In this document: positions 6,975-15,270 of the stretch, piece after piece | How positions within the stretch are numbered: the stretch's first letter is position 1 | Layout of the letters: each line of letters begins with the position of its first letter | From: GCA-002708145 sp045562755 | GTDB taxonomy: Bacteria > Chloroflexota > Dehalococcoidia > Lucifugimonadales > Lucifugimonadaceae | Assembly: GCA_045562755.1 (NCBI GenBank) | Contig: JBJKVF010000006.1 | Span: 851,017-915,016 of the forward strand | Direction of reading: 5' to 3' | DNA: 64,000 nt | Translations under genes and position numbers: made by a program | Notes under the pieces: model-generated | The model's input: the letters and a program-made list of their open reading frames with translations, nothing else | Told to the model about the DNA's origin: nothing | The model's database searches: none

Positions 6975-8690
6975 ATGAAAATTTCAGATTTAACAAAAAG
7001 AAAGCAAAAAATAATTCGTGCTTGGTGTATGTACGACTGGGCAAATTCTGCTTTTGCTACTAGTGGTGTAGCTGCAATTTTCCCAATATATTTTGTAGCT
7101 GTCTTTCAAGATGCTTTTGGTGATGAAGCAACCTTTCTAGGTATGACTTTTACACCTACTTCAACATGGAGTTTTGGTATAGCTATTTCAACGGCTTTAG
7201 TAGCTTTTGCAAGTCCAATACTTGGGGTTCTTGCAGATAGAATACCTATAAAAAAGACATTATTATTCATATATACCTTTATAGGCTCTCTTTTTACAAT
7301 TCTAGTTTTTTTTGGTGTATATACAGACTTTAATTGGGCGTGGGTAATGGGATCTTTTTTTATGGGTAATATTGGTTTTGCTGGTGCAATAGTCATTTAT
7401 AACTCTTTCCTACCAAATATTGCTCCTGATGAGCTTCAGGATGATGTAAGTGGGATAGGATTTGCTTATGGTTATGTGGGAGGGGGTTTATTATTATTAA
7501 TTCACGCCGTACTAATATTTATTTTTCAGGGTACATCAAGTGAAGATTTAATTACTAGGCTATCAATTTCATCTATTGGCTTTTGGTGGTTTGGTTGGTC
7601 AATATGGACATTGAAGGTAATTCCTGAACCAAAGATTGAAAAACCTATAGTCAATTTAAGAGTTTCACAGATTTTAAATTTATCTATTCAAGAGCTTTCT
7701 AAGACAGCGAAGAATATAAAGAAATTCAAATCTATGATGTTATATTTAGGTAGTTATTTATTATTTAATGATGGTATACAAACAATTTTAGCTATAGCTG
7801 GAGCTTATGCAGCTGAAACCTTAGGTCTACCTTTAATGTTTGCTGTAGTTACAATACTTTTGGTTCAATTTACTGCAGCTATTGGTTCGCTTGTTTTTAA
7901 TAAATTAAGTAGAATAATGAATACTAAAAATGCATTACTATTATCATTAGTGATTTGGACTGTAATAGTAATCTTTGCAATATCAATAACTCCATTGAAA
8001 CCAAACAAAACCTCTGAATTCGATTACAATATCTCGTATTCTTCTGGGCAGTATATTGTAGATACTATCCCTGAGTTTGATAGTGATAATAAATCTGATA
8101 ATTGGAATAATTTAATTGTGGAAAATAAAATTTATATCAAATCAATTAATATAAGCGATTCATTAACTAAGCCTCAAGCTACCAATTTATTAAATTTTAT
8201 TTCCAACAATAAAAATTCTGAATACTCGATTATAATTACTGGCGGCGAATTAGATAGTATGCAATCTGTTGGAGTTAAGCATCCAAGTTCATTAGGAGAG
8301 GGAAGTATTGATTGGTGGCCTACATTTATGAGAGAAAATGTGTGGTATCCATTAGGTCTCTCAGTTGAATATCAATGGCTTTTATTAGGAACGGGAGTTG
8401 GCTTAGTAATGGGTGGAAGTCAGGCCTTAGCTAGGAGTTTATTCTCTAAGATAACTCCTAAGCATAGAACTGCCGAATTTTTCTCCTTTTTTGGTTTTGC
8501 GGGTAAAGCTTCATCAGTTATAGGTCCCATGATTTTTGTTGCTGTTTCTGCAGCCTTAGATGCAAGAGTTGCAATAATGGCTGTGTGTTTATTAATAATA
8601 GTTGGCACTATTTCACTTAAGCTAGTAAATGTTGAAGAAGGTATAAAAGCTGCTAAAAATGATGAAGATTTATATATTAAATCTTTGTAA
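6975..8690 (+). CDS. UMF1 (Atg22-like) MFS transporter with inserted domain
   Basis: Major facilitator protein of the Atg22/UMF1 branch, 571 aa. The family signature CMYDWANSAFATSGVAAIFPIYF is at residues 16-38, and the MFS loop after TM2 reads LADRIPIKK. About eleven or twelve membrane helices are present. Relatives are usually some 430-480 aa; the excess is a soluble, Asn/Ser-rich stretch of about 110 residues between TM8 and TM9 (residues about 345-455). Substrate is unknown. The 3' end overlaps the convergent GDPD gene by 21 bp. Confidence 0.85.
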   Translation: MKISDLTKRKQKIIRAWCMYDWANSAFATSGVAAIFPIYFVAVFQDAFGDEATFLGMTFTPTSTWSFGIAISTALVAFASPILGVLADRIPIKKTLLFIYTFIGSLFTILVFFGVYTDFNWAWVMGSFFMGNIGFAGAIVIYNSFLPNIAPDELQDDVSGIGFAYGYVGGGLLLLIHAVLIFIFQGTSSEDLITRLSISSIGFWWFGWSIWTLKVIPEPKIEKPIVNLRVSQILNLSIQELSKTAKNIKKFKSMMLYLGSYLLFNDGIQTILAIAGAYAAETLGLPLMFAVVTILLVQFTAAIGSLVFNKLSRIMNTKNALLLSLVIWTVIVIFAISITPLKPNKTSEFDYNISYSSGQYIVDTIPEFDSDNKSDNWNNLIVENKIYIKSINISDSLTKPQATNLLNFISNNKNSEYSIIITGGELDSMQSVGVKHPSSLGEGSIDWWPTFMRENVWYPLGLSVEYQWLLLGTGVGLVMGGSQALARSLFSKITPKHRTAEFFSFFGFAGKASSVIGPMIFVAVSAALDARVAIMAVCLLIIVGTISLKLVNVEEGIKAAKNDEDLYIKSL

Positions 8691-9425
8691 TTTTTTATTT
8701 GCATCTTCGGGATCATCAACAGTTATTCCAGATAATCCTAATTTTTTTGCAAGATAGATATCATCATCATCAATTAGCCCCCATGCTCCGATAAAAATAT
8801 TAGCAGATTTTGCCAAATTCACAAACTTTGGATTAATTGATTTTATATAAGGAAAAATTCCTAAAAACCCATACTTTTTACATAAATTAATATGCTCTTC
8901 TTCAGTAATTTTAACCAAGTAACCATGATTTATATTTGGTAGTAATTTTTTTGAAATAATCAGTTGGTTTATGTTAAAAGAAATTATTGATACTCCGGGT
9001 ATTCCAATAGACATAGCATCATTTTTTTTACTATTATATAAATTATTTTTGTTTAATATTTCACCTAATATAGAGATTATTTTTTTATCATTAGATTTAA
9101 TTTCTATAAATATATGAGATGAATTTTTATATCTTTTTATTATTTCTGATAAAGAAGGTATGCTCTCATTAAACCTAATATTGCTATTGAAATTCTGTCC
9201 GGCATTTAGTTTTTTTATTTCTGAAAGCTTTAGGGAGTTAATTTTTCCACTACCATTAGTTGTTCTATCAACAGTTTCATCGTGAATAACAACTGGCACA
9301 TCATCTCTTGAAAGATGTATGTCTAATTCAATTAGGTTGAATCCACTTTCAACTGCAAGGTCAAAACTTGCTATAGTATTTTCTGGTCTTAATGCTGAAG
9401 ACCCTCTATGTGCAATAATTTTCAT
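8670..9425 (-). CDS. Glycerophosphodiester phosphodiesterase
   Basis: GDPD-family enzyme, 251 aa, hydrolysing deacylated glycerophosphodiesters to sn-glycerol 3-phosphate and an alcohol. The catalytic and metal motif IAHRGSSALRPENTIASF lies at residues 3-20 (His5, Arg6, Glu16), followed by IELDIHLSRDDVPVVIHDETVDRTTNGSG with the second Glu/Asp and His. The C-terminal GAWGLIDDDDIYLAKKLGLSGITVDDPED is typical. There is no signal peptide, so it is likely cytoplasmic like UgpQ. ATG start; a TATATT box lies only three bases upstream of it, so the start of the transcript is unclear. Confidence 0.92.
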   Translation of the reverse strand: MKIIAHRGSSALRPENTIASFDLAVESGFNLIELDIHLSRDDVPVVIHDETVDRTTNGSGKINSLKLSEIKKLNAGQNFNSNIRFNESIPSLSEIIKRYKNSSHIFIEIKSNDKKIISILGEILNKNNLYNSKKNDAMSIGIPGVSIISFNINQLIISKKLLPNINHGYLVKITEEEHINLCKKYGFLGIFPYIKSINPKFVNLAKSANIFIGAWGLIDDDDIYLAKKLGLSGITVDDPEDANKKLQRFNI

Positions 9426-9489
9426 GTAAATATATTGAGTAAATCAGATTTTTTTTATTGTATTATATATGTAATTATTGTTAAAAAGT

Positions 9490-9521
9490 AATTGTATACC
9501 ATAAAGGTAAGGAATACAATT
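9490..9521. promoter_or_regulatory. Inverted repeat AATTGTAT-N16-ATACAATT, possible operator
   Basis: Perfect 8-bp arms at 9490-9497 and 9514-9521. The right arm overlaps the first two bases of the TTGACA box of the promoter below, the place expected for a repressor or activator site. No regulator can be named. Confidence 0.4.
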
Positions 9522-9547
9522 GACAAAAAAAATATCTTTGATATAAA
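9520..9547 (+). promoter_or_regulatory. Strong sigma-70-type promoter
   Basis: Consensus -35 TTGACA at 9520-9525 and -10 TATAAA at 9542-9547, 16 bp apart. This is the best promoter match I found in the window. No coding gene follows on this strand; the next element is the hairpin-rich segment ending in a terminator. Confidence 0.65.
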
Positions 9548-9553
9548 TATATA

Positions 9554-9695
9554 TGTATACCTAATTAGTATACTTTTATGTGAAGGAACATTGGCTTTAC
9601 TTAGGTAGAGTAGATGCGATGCAATGAAATAAAAACCCTCCTTTACAGTTTCTAATCTGTAAAAACCTCTGGATTTATTCTAGGGGTTTTTATTT
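9554..9695 (+). ncRNA. Candidate small RNA (about 140 nt)
   Basis: The predicted transcript begins near 9554 from the promoter at 9520. It has a 5' hairpin GTATAC-ctaatta-GTATAC (9555-9573), an internal hairpin TTTACAG/CTGTAAA (9642-9648 with 9657-9663), and a terminator stem. A 12-bp perfect pairing, 9627-9638 with 9684-9695, would exclude the terminator stem, giving two alternative folds. It matches no class I know: there is no SRP GGAAG core, no tmRNA features and no obvious 6S layout. It lies between the convergent sulfatase operon and the start of the divergent GDPD gene, so it is free-standing. Existence is inferred from promoter plus terminator. Confidence 0.45.
9662..9690. terminator. 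Bidirectional Rho-independent terminator
   Basis: Stem AAAACCTCT (9662-9670) pairs with AGGGGTTTT (9682-9690), nine pairs including one G-T, with an 11-nt loop. It is followed by TATTTATT on the plus strand. On the minus strand the stem ends in TTTTT, so it can also end the sulfatase transcript, whose stop codon is at 9712. Confidence 0.6.
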
Positions 9696-9711
9696 ATTCG
9701 AATGTAAATGC

Positions 9712-11184
9712 TTATACTGGAGGCAATGTCATATCGTCTTCGACCAGATCTTGCCATATTCTAATTCTTGCAGACATATCTCTTATCCTATTTCTTTGCT
9801 CGGGGAATTTATATAAATTATTTATTTCATAAGGGTCCGTATTAAGATCATATAATTCGCATTGATCTCCCGTAGATAAGTTTAATTTCCATCTATCTCC
9901 AGTCACGACACCTCTCCATGGAACTGCTATCATTCTATTAATTTCTGGCGTACCAAGATTTCTATCATTCATGCCATTCCATTGGATAAATACGTCATTA
10001 TTTTTTAGATTAGTGTCACCAGTAAGTACTGGAACTAGAGATTTTCCATGAAGATCTTCCGGAACTTCTGAATTACTTAATTCTAAAATTGTAGGAACAA
10101 GATCTACTTGACTTATGGAACCTTCAATATTAGTTTTTTGATTATTATTCATGTTAGGTACATGTATCAATAATGGTACGTTCGAGGACTCCTCATATAA
10201 GGATCTTTTTTCTAACATTCCATGATCGCCTGCCATTTCTCCATGCTCACTTGTAAAAATTATTATTGTATTCTGAGACTGAAATGATTCATCTAAGGCT
10301 TTTAGAATTTTTCCGATTTGATTATCTACTAGAGTAACGTTAGCAAAATATTGAGCTCGTAATTTTCTAAAACCTTCTTCTGTGGTTGTATCATGTATAT
10401 CTCCTCCTTCAGCTCCAAGTGGATTTACTCCACCGGACATATAAAAATCAGATCTTAATTTATTTATTAAAGAGCCACTATCTGGCTTTTTTCTGAAAGC
10501 TTTACCTACTTCTATTTTATCTGGATCATAAAGTTCATTTAGAGGACCAGTATAGGGTGGATGAGGCTCGAAAAAATTTACAAAAAGCATCCAAGGCTTT
10601 TCATAATGAGTAGATTTGGGATAATTGGAGATAAATTCTGAGGCTTCGTGACCTAAAAAACCTGCTTGAGTTTGTTCTTCTGTTAAATTTGCCTCTCCAA
10701 CCCAAGATTCGTAAGTCTTTCCAGTTTCTGGTGGAGTTATATCAAAACTTTTTAACCATTTATTATAAGGTGATTCAACGTATCTATATTCTTTTTTAGT
10801 TGATCTTACCCCACCGGAATTTTCTATACCTATCCATTTATCAAAACCATGTTGAGCTATCATATCATCACCTAAATGCCACTTACCCATATGAACATTA
10901 TAATACTCTTCATTAATAAGGTCTCCTATAGTTTGAATATTTTTATCTAAGGGAATATTATTTCTATGTAAGCCTGTTTTTTGAGGATAGAGGCCTGTCA
11001 TAATTGATGCTCTTGCTGGAGTGCAAACAGGTTGCGTGACATAGGTATTTTCAAAAACAAAACTTTTTTCTGAAAGATTATTTAAGTTAGGAGTCTTAAT
11101 CCAATTATTACCGTAAGCTTTCATTGAATCGCGTCTTTGTTGGTCTGTTAATATAAATAGTATATTTGGTTTATTTTTTTTCAT
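9712..11184 (-). CDS. Sulfatase (formylglycine type)
   Basis: Type I sulfatase, 490 aa, hydrolysing sulfate esters. The metal-site segment LTDQQR is at residues 12-17. The formylglycine motif C-x-P-x-R reads CTPAR with Cys54, followed by the family's ASIMTGLYPQKTGLHRN. HMGKWHLG at about residue 98 and TSEHGEMAGDHGMLEKRSLYEESSNVPLLIH around 310-340 are classical. No signal peptide is evident, so it probably acts in the cytoplasm on imported sulfated compounds. The neighbouring MFS gene ends 4 nt upstream and likely supplies the substrate. The maturing enzyme is not in the window. Confidence 0.93.
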   Translation of the reverse strand: MKKNKPNILFILTDQQRRDSMKAYGNNWIKTPNLNNLSEKSFVFENTYVTQPVCTPARASIMTGLYPQKTGLHRNNIPLDKNIQTIGDLINEEYYNVHMGKWHLGDDMIAQHGFDKWIGIENSGGVRSTKKEYRYVESPYNKWLKSFDITPPETGKTYESWVGEANLTEEQTQAGFLGHEASEFISNYPKSTHYEKPWMLFVNFFEPHPPYTGPLNELYDPDKIEVGKAFRKKPDSGSLINKLRSDFYMSGGVNPLGAEGGDIHDTTTEEGFRKLRAQYFANVTLVDNQIGKILKALDESFQSQNTIIIFTSEHGEMAGDHGMLEKRSLYEESSNVPLLIHVPNMNNNQKTNIEGSISQVDLVPTILELSNSEVPEDLHGKSLVPVLTGDTNLKNNDVFIQWNGMNDRNLGTPEINRMIAVPWRGVVTGDRWKLNLSTGDQCELYDLNTDPYEINNLYKFPEQRNRIRDMSARIRIWQDLVEDDMTLPPV

Positions 11185-11188
11185 ACGA

Positions 11189-12418
11189 TTATTTTTTAGG
11201 CTTCTTTAATGTTATTGATATTACTACACAGGTAGACATTAGTATGATACCACACCACCATATATTGTTATAATTACCATAATAATCATAAAAATATCCT
11301 GCTAATGGTGCTCCTATGCCACCAATAATTAGTGTTACAGGCATGACCATTCCCCTAATTGACCCTAGATATTTTCTTCCAAAAAAATCAGCCCAAATAA
11401 AGTTTTGTAAAAATAACATTCCTCCTATACCAAAACCAAAAATAATCATCGATATAAGTACTGAAAAAAAAGATTCAGCATAGATTGTTATTATACTGGC
11501 AATTGTAAGAAGTATAAAACCTAAAGAAGTTAATATTTTATAGGGTATTTTTTTTTGAAGGTTACCAATTATAAATATACTTATACCAGCTGCAACAGCA
11601 TCTAAAGCAGTTGCTAAAGCAACTAATTGCGCGTCTATTCCTCTATCAATAAAATCTGGAATCCTGTGAATTGCAATTGTTCCTAGGGCAAGATTAATAA
11701 AACTAAATATTATCAATAATTTCCAAAATTCATGACTTTTTATCACTTCGTTAAGCTTCCATGAAATTTCATTATATGAGTTATCTTTTTTAGAGACTTT
11801 TTTTTCTCCATCTGGCAATAAACCTATATCCTCAGGTATCCTTCTCAAGAAAAATAACGAGATGGGTATTATCAATATCATTGAAATAATCGATAATAAT
11901 ATCCATGCATTTCTCCAACCAAATGAATCGATAAAGAATTGAGTTGCAGGTAAAAATATTAAAGCTCCAATAGGAATTCCTAAAGAAGAAAAAGCAATAG
12001 CTTTTGCTCTTTTATTTATAAACCATTTATTAACTGGAATTGTAGTTACTAAATTTCCTGGGCCTGCTAAACCAACAAAACCCATAATTATAAATAACAA
12101 AATCATTTGCCATGAATAATTTATGAAAGAAAGAAAAATTAAACAAATACCAACTATAAAAGCAGCAAAAGGTAATAAACCTCTACTACCATATTTATCT
12201 ATTAATCTCCCTACAATAGGAGCAGTTATAGAACTTGAGAATTGTCTAAATGTTTGAGCTAAACCAAAAGTTGATCTACCAATATTTAATTCACTGCCCA
12301 TAGGGTTTATGAATAAACCAAAATTCAATGAACCCATCCCCATTGTTGCAGCTGTAGAAATTGACATTACTATTACGATTATCCAGCCATAGTATAAATT
12401 ATTTATTTTTGGTTTCAA
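11189..12418 (-). CDS. MFS transporter, monocarboxylate/OFA-like
   Basis: Twelve-helix MFS protein of 409 aa. The N-terminal YYGWIIVIVMSISTAATMGMGS and GRLIDKYGSRGLLPFAA (MFS loop 2-3 motif) resemble the MCT/oxalate-formate antiporter branch, which often carries organic anions. A hydrophilic central loop (about residues 200-220) separates the halves. It is transcribed with the sulfatase (4-nt gap), so uptake of a sulfated or carboxylated compound for that enzyme is the natural guess. ATG start at 12418. Confidence 0.85.
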   Translation of the reverse strand: MKPKINNLYYGWIIVIVMSISTAATMGMGSLNFGLFINPMGSELNIGRSTFGLAQTFRQFSSSITAPIVGRLIDKYGSRGLLPFAAFIVGICLIFLSFINYSWQMILLFIIMGFVGLAGPGNLVTTIPVNKWFINKRAKAIAFSSLGIPIGALIFLPATQFFIDSFGWRNAWILLSIISMILIIPISLFFLRRIPEDIGLLPDGEKKVSKKDNSYNEISWKLNEVIKSHEFWKLLIIFSFINLALGTIAIHRIPDFIDRGIDAQLVALATALDAVAAGISIFIIGNLQKKIPYKILTSLGFILLTIASIITIYAESFFSVLISMIIFGFGIGGMLFLQNFIWADFFGRKYLGSIRGMVMPVTLIIGGIGAPLAGYFYDYYGNYNNIWWCGIILMSTCVVISITLKKPKK

Positions 12419-12518
12419 TTTTTACAACTTTAATTTATTTTTTAGGAGATTATATCTTATACCTATTTACTAGCAAGAAGTATATTATTTGATTAAGAAT
12501 TATATTATTATTATTCAC

Positions 12519-12905
12519 ATGAATGAAAATATCGACATAAATAAAGATTTAATTAAAGTCAAAAATAAAAAAGAAAAAAGACCTTGGGGCAGTTATGAAA
12601 TACTAAACTCAGGGCATGGTTTTCAAGTTAAACGATTAACTGTAAATACTAACTCTAGACTTTCCCTGCAATGGCATAGACATAGGGATGAGACATGGGT
12701 AATAGCTAGAGGTACAGCTAAAGCTATAATTGACAAAACAGAACTAATTTTAGGTAGAGGAGAGTCAGCATTTGTTGAAAGAAATCTTCACCACAGAATT
12801 GAAAATATCTCATCTGTAGAACCATTAGAAATTATTGAAGTTCAAACAGGAGACTATCTTGGAGAAGATGATATTGTAAGAGTTGAAGATGATTATGGTA
12901 GATAA
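12519..12905 (+). CDS. Stand-alone cupin, type II phosphomannose-isomerase-like
   Basis: A single cupin domain of 128 aa like the C-terminal isomerase half of bifunctional mannose-1-phosphate guanylyltransferase/mannose-6-phosphate isomerase. It opens with KRPWGSYEIL, then the metal-binding LQWHRHRDETWVIARGTA and ESAFVERNLHHRIEN (His ligands) and ends in VEDDYGR, as in that family. The guanylyltransferase domain is absent, so it may isomerise phosphosugars alone or bind another polar ligand. I start at the ATG at 12519; a TTG at 12489 would add ten Ile-rich residues not seen in the family. Confidence 0.82.
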   Translation: MNENIDINKDLIKVKNKKEKRPWGSYEILNSGHGFQVKRLTVNTNSRLSLQWHRHRDETWVIARGTAKAIIDKTELILGRGESAFVERNLHHRIENISSVEPLEIIEVQTGDYLGEDDIVRVEDDYGR

Positions 12906-12908
12906 TTT

Positions 12909-14045
12909 TTATCTATCTTGGACGCTCCCATCAAATCCAATAGGAGTATCTAGAATTTTTGGATTTTCTGGCATCGTTAGAGAATTTTCATTTATTTCTA
13001 TTCCGAGTCCTACACCATCTGGAACTGTTAAGTAACCGTCTTTTAATTCTAGGGGCGATTTTAGTAATTCACTTTTTGGAGGTTCTGATTCACCAGTATA
13101 TTCTTGTAACCCAAAATTTGGTATGCATGCATCTAACTGTATACAAGTAGCAGTACTAATTGGAGATAAAGGATTATGAGGAATGACTTTTACATGATGT
13201 GCTTCAGCCATAGCAGCAACTTTTTTTGATCCAGATAATCCACCGCATAAACATAAGTCAGGTCTGATATATGCAGCTGCTTTAGCCTCAAGTAATTGCT
13301 GGTATTCAAAAATTGTAGTAAATCTTTCTCCTGTTGCAATTGGTATATTACATTGTTTTGCAATGTCTCCCATTATGGCTGGACTATCTGGAAGCATTGG
13401 GTCTTCATAGAAAAAAGGATTAAATTGTTCTAATCTCTTTCCTAAGGATATACTTTCAGCTGGGTTCATTTGTCGATGAATTTCTACACAAATATCTACC
13501 TCATTACCCACACCATCTCGAACTGCACCGACTCTTTCAACAGCTTCATCTGCCCATTCGCTGTAAGATTTGTGAAGATGAAAAGTTTCAGAGTTATATG
13601 GGGTAAATCTAACGGCTGTAAAACCTTCATTGGCAGCCTGAATTGCACTGTTAACTAACTCATCTTTTGTCTTTCCTCTAACATGCATGTAGCATCTTAC
13701 TCTATCCCTGGTTTTTCCACCCATTAGTTCATAAATTGGAACACCTAGTCTTTTACCTTTTATATCCCACAAGGCAATATCTATAGCTGAGAGAGCTCCT
13801 TGTACTATTGATCCCATAAAATGTGAAGACCTGTATAGCCATTGATAGTGATGTTCTATAAAATCAGGATTTTTTCCTATTAAATAGTCTGACATAACTT
13901 CAATCATAGTTTTTGTAGGTCTTTGCCAGCCGTGTACTCCACCTTCACCTATACCCACTGTTCCGTCTTCACAGTATATTTTTATAAGTAGCCATCTATC
14001 CCATAATATAGGCTCTATTTTTTCAATTTTTGTTTTTGTTACCAT
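12909..14045 (-). CDS. Mandelate racemase/muconate lactonizing family (enolase superfamily)
   Basis: Enolase-superfamily dehydratase or racemase, 378 aa, with N-terminal capping domain and C-terminal barrel. GALSAIDIALWDIKGKRLGVPIYELMGG (about residues 86-113) is the MR/MLE signature. Candidate metal ligands are the acids in VDICVEIHRQMN, FFYEDPM and ATGERF, and IPHNPLSPISTA carries the late catalytic His. The pattern is closest to D-galactonate or related sugar-acid dehydratases; the exact acid is not predictable. It ends the minus-strand run that begins at rplY (10-nt gap from the zinc-finger gene), and converges on the cupin gene. Confidence 0.9.
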   Translation of the reverse strand: MVTKTKIEKIEPILWDRWLLIKIYCEDGTVGIGEGGVHGWQRPTKTMIEVMSDYLIGKNPDFIEHHYQWLYRSSHFMGSIVQGALSAIDIALWDIKGKRLGVPIYELMGGKTRDRVRCYMHVRGKTKDELVNSAIQAANEGFTAVRFTPYNSETFHLHKSYSEWADEAVERVGAVRDGVGNEVDICVEIHRQMNPAESISLGKRLEQFNPFFYEDPMLPDSPAIMGDIAKQCNIPIATGERFTTIFEYQQLLEAKAAAYIRPDLCLCGGLSGSKKVAAMAEAHHVKVIPHNPLSPISTATCIQLDACIPNFGLQEYTGESEPPKSELLKSPLELKDGYLTVPDGVGLGIEINENSLTMPENPKILDTPIGFDGSVQDR

Positions 14046-14055
14046 AATTATCCGA

Positions 14056-14589
14056 TCAGCTTCTATTTTTATTCATTGCTATATATGAACCAATACCAAG
14101 TCCAATAAGATTAATGATATTGAAATATATCCCTAATGGCAAACTTAAGAAGTTAGAAAAAATTATTGATGAAAACCAAACTAAAAACATACTAAATCCA
14201 GAGATGATTCTTATTTTTGAGCTGATTTTTTTCCCACTAATTTTTCTTATAATTTCACCTACCTGAGAGCCTAGTAAGGCTATAATAACAGCAAAAAATA
14301 TATTACCTATTTGGAAGTTTGAAGTTGGAAGAAAGTTCCAAATTACCCATAAGAATAAGCTCAATAAAAATCCTAATCCGATGGAAATAAAAATTGAATT
14401 TATAAATATAAACAAAAGATTTATTTTTGAGATAATTAATATTTTGGGCTTTCCAATAGAAGCACAATCTTCGCATTTTATTCCAACAGGTGTTTGATTC
14501 ATACATTTAGTACATATATATGAGTCGCATCTAGAGCATTTTAAATTTGTAACTATATCTTTATGTTTACTACAGTATGTTGCAATCAT
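14056..14589 (-). CDS. B-box-type zinc-finger membrane protein
   Basis: A 177-aa protein with an N-terminal zinc-binding segment: CSKHKD, CSRC, CTKC and CEDC within residues 6-40, a B-box-like arrangement also found before rhomboid domains. Four hydrophobic helices follow (about residues 50-175). The rhomboid catalytic GxSG motif is not visible, so it is not an active rhomboid protease by sequence. Function unknown. It is 3 nt after plsY and 10 nt before the enolase gene, hence co-transcribed. Confidence 0.75.
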   Translation of the reverse strand: MIATYCSKHKDIVTNLKCSRCDSYICTKCMNQTPVGIKCEDCASIGKPKILIISKINLLFIFINSIFISIGLGFLLSLFLWVIWNFLPTSNFQIGNIFFAVIIALLGSQVGEIIRKISGKKISSKIRIISGFSMFLVWFSSIIFSNFLSLPLGIYFNIINLIGLGIGSYIAMNKNRS

Positions 14590-14592
14590 TTA

Positions 14593-15264
14593 TTATTCAA
14601 TATCTCGATTTATCCATTTTTTTCTATCATAAATATCTCTGTCAAAAAATAATCTAAGCAAAAGTAAATTTAAGGTGAGTTTAATTTTTAGTTTTGCGTT
14701 ATTAGATACTAATCTCTTAAGAATTATTACAGAAGAAAGCATAATTGTAAAAATAGTTAGCTCAATCGAAAGTGTAAGGAGCATAGTGTATATAGGGGTA
14801 CACAAAATTGATATTATCCACCAAAGTGCTGCATCTTTGATAGGAGAGAATAAATATCCTATAGCAACTATACCTGTAAAAAGTACAAATAAATTATAAT
14901 CTATAGCAAGAATTATACCTAAAAGAGTAGTAATGCCTCTTCCACCTTTAAGATTTAAAAAAATTGACCAATTATGACCAATCAAGCTTAATAAACCGCA
15001 TAAAATTTTAATATTTAGATCTAATGATAATACTGAATCAGAACATATAAATATTGGTAAAAAACCTTTAATTAATAGATCAAAGAATATAACAGGTAAG
15101 CTCATAAATATAGATGTATTTTGAGTTAGATTTGATAGACCAACATTTCTTGATCCTCTATTTGTTATATCAATGTTATTAAATTTTCTCCCAAAAAAAT
15201 ATGCTGAAGGAAAAGATCCAATCAGAAATGAAGATATTATTATTATTATTGATGTGATATCCAT
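14593..15264 (-). CDS. plsY: Acyl-phosphate:glycerol-3-phosphate acyltransferase
   Basis: PlsY makes lysophosphatidic acid from acyl-phosphate and glycerol 3-phosphate, the first membrane phospholipid step. At 223 aa it is near the usual length. The three family motifs are visible: GSFPSAYFFGR (residues about 16-27), NRGSRNVGLSN (the second motif, with Leu-Ser in place of the common Thr) and GHNWSIFLNLKGGRGITT (about 95-112). Five or so membrane helices. It lies 6 nt after the PHP gene. PlsX is not in the window. Confidence 0.93.
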   Translation of the reverse strand: MDITSIIIIISSFLIGSFPSAYFFGRKFNNIDITNRGSRNVGLSNLTQNTSIFMSLPVIFFDLLIKGFLPIFICSDSVLSLDLNIKILCGLLSLIGHNWSIFLNLKGGRGITTLLGIILAIDYNLFVLFTGIVAIGYLFSPIKDAALWWIISILCTPIYTMLLTLSIELTIFTIMLSSVIILKRLVSNNAKLKIKLTLNLLLLRLFFDRDIYDRKKWINRDIE

Positions 15265-15270
15265 TTTGAT

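Noticed and set aside
8420..8719. 99-codon minus-strand ORF over the end of the transporter
   Set aside because: It is antisense to the UMF1 transporter and in competition with the convergent GDPD gene, without family similarity.
14056..14589. Rhomboid protease
   Set aside because: The zinc finger plus helices resembles B-box rhomboids, but the GxSG and His catalytic motifs are missing.
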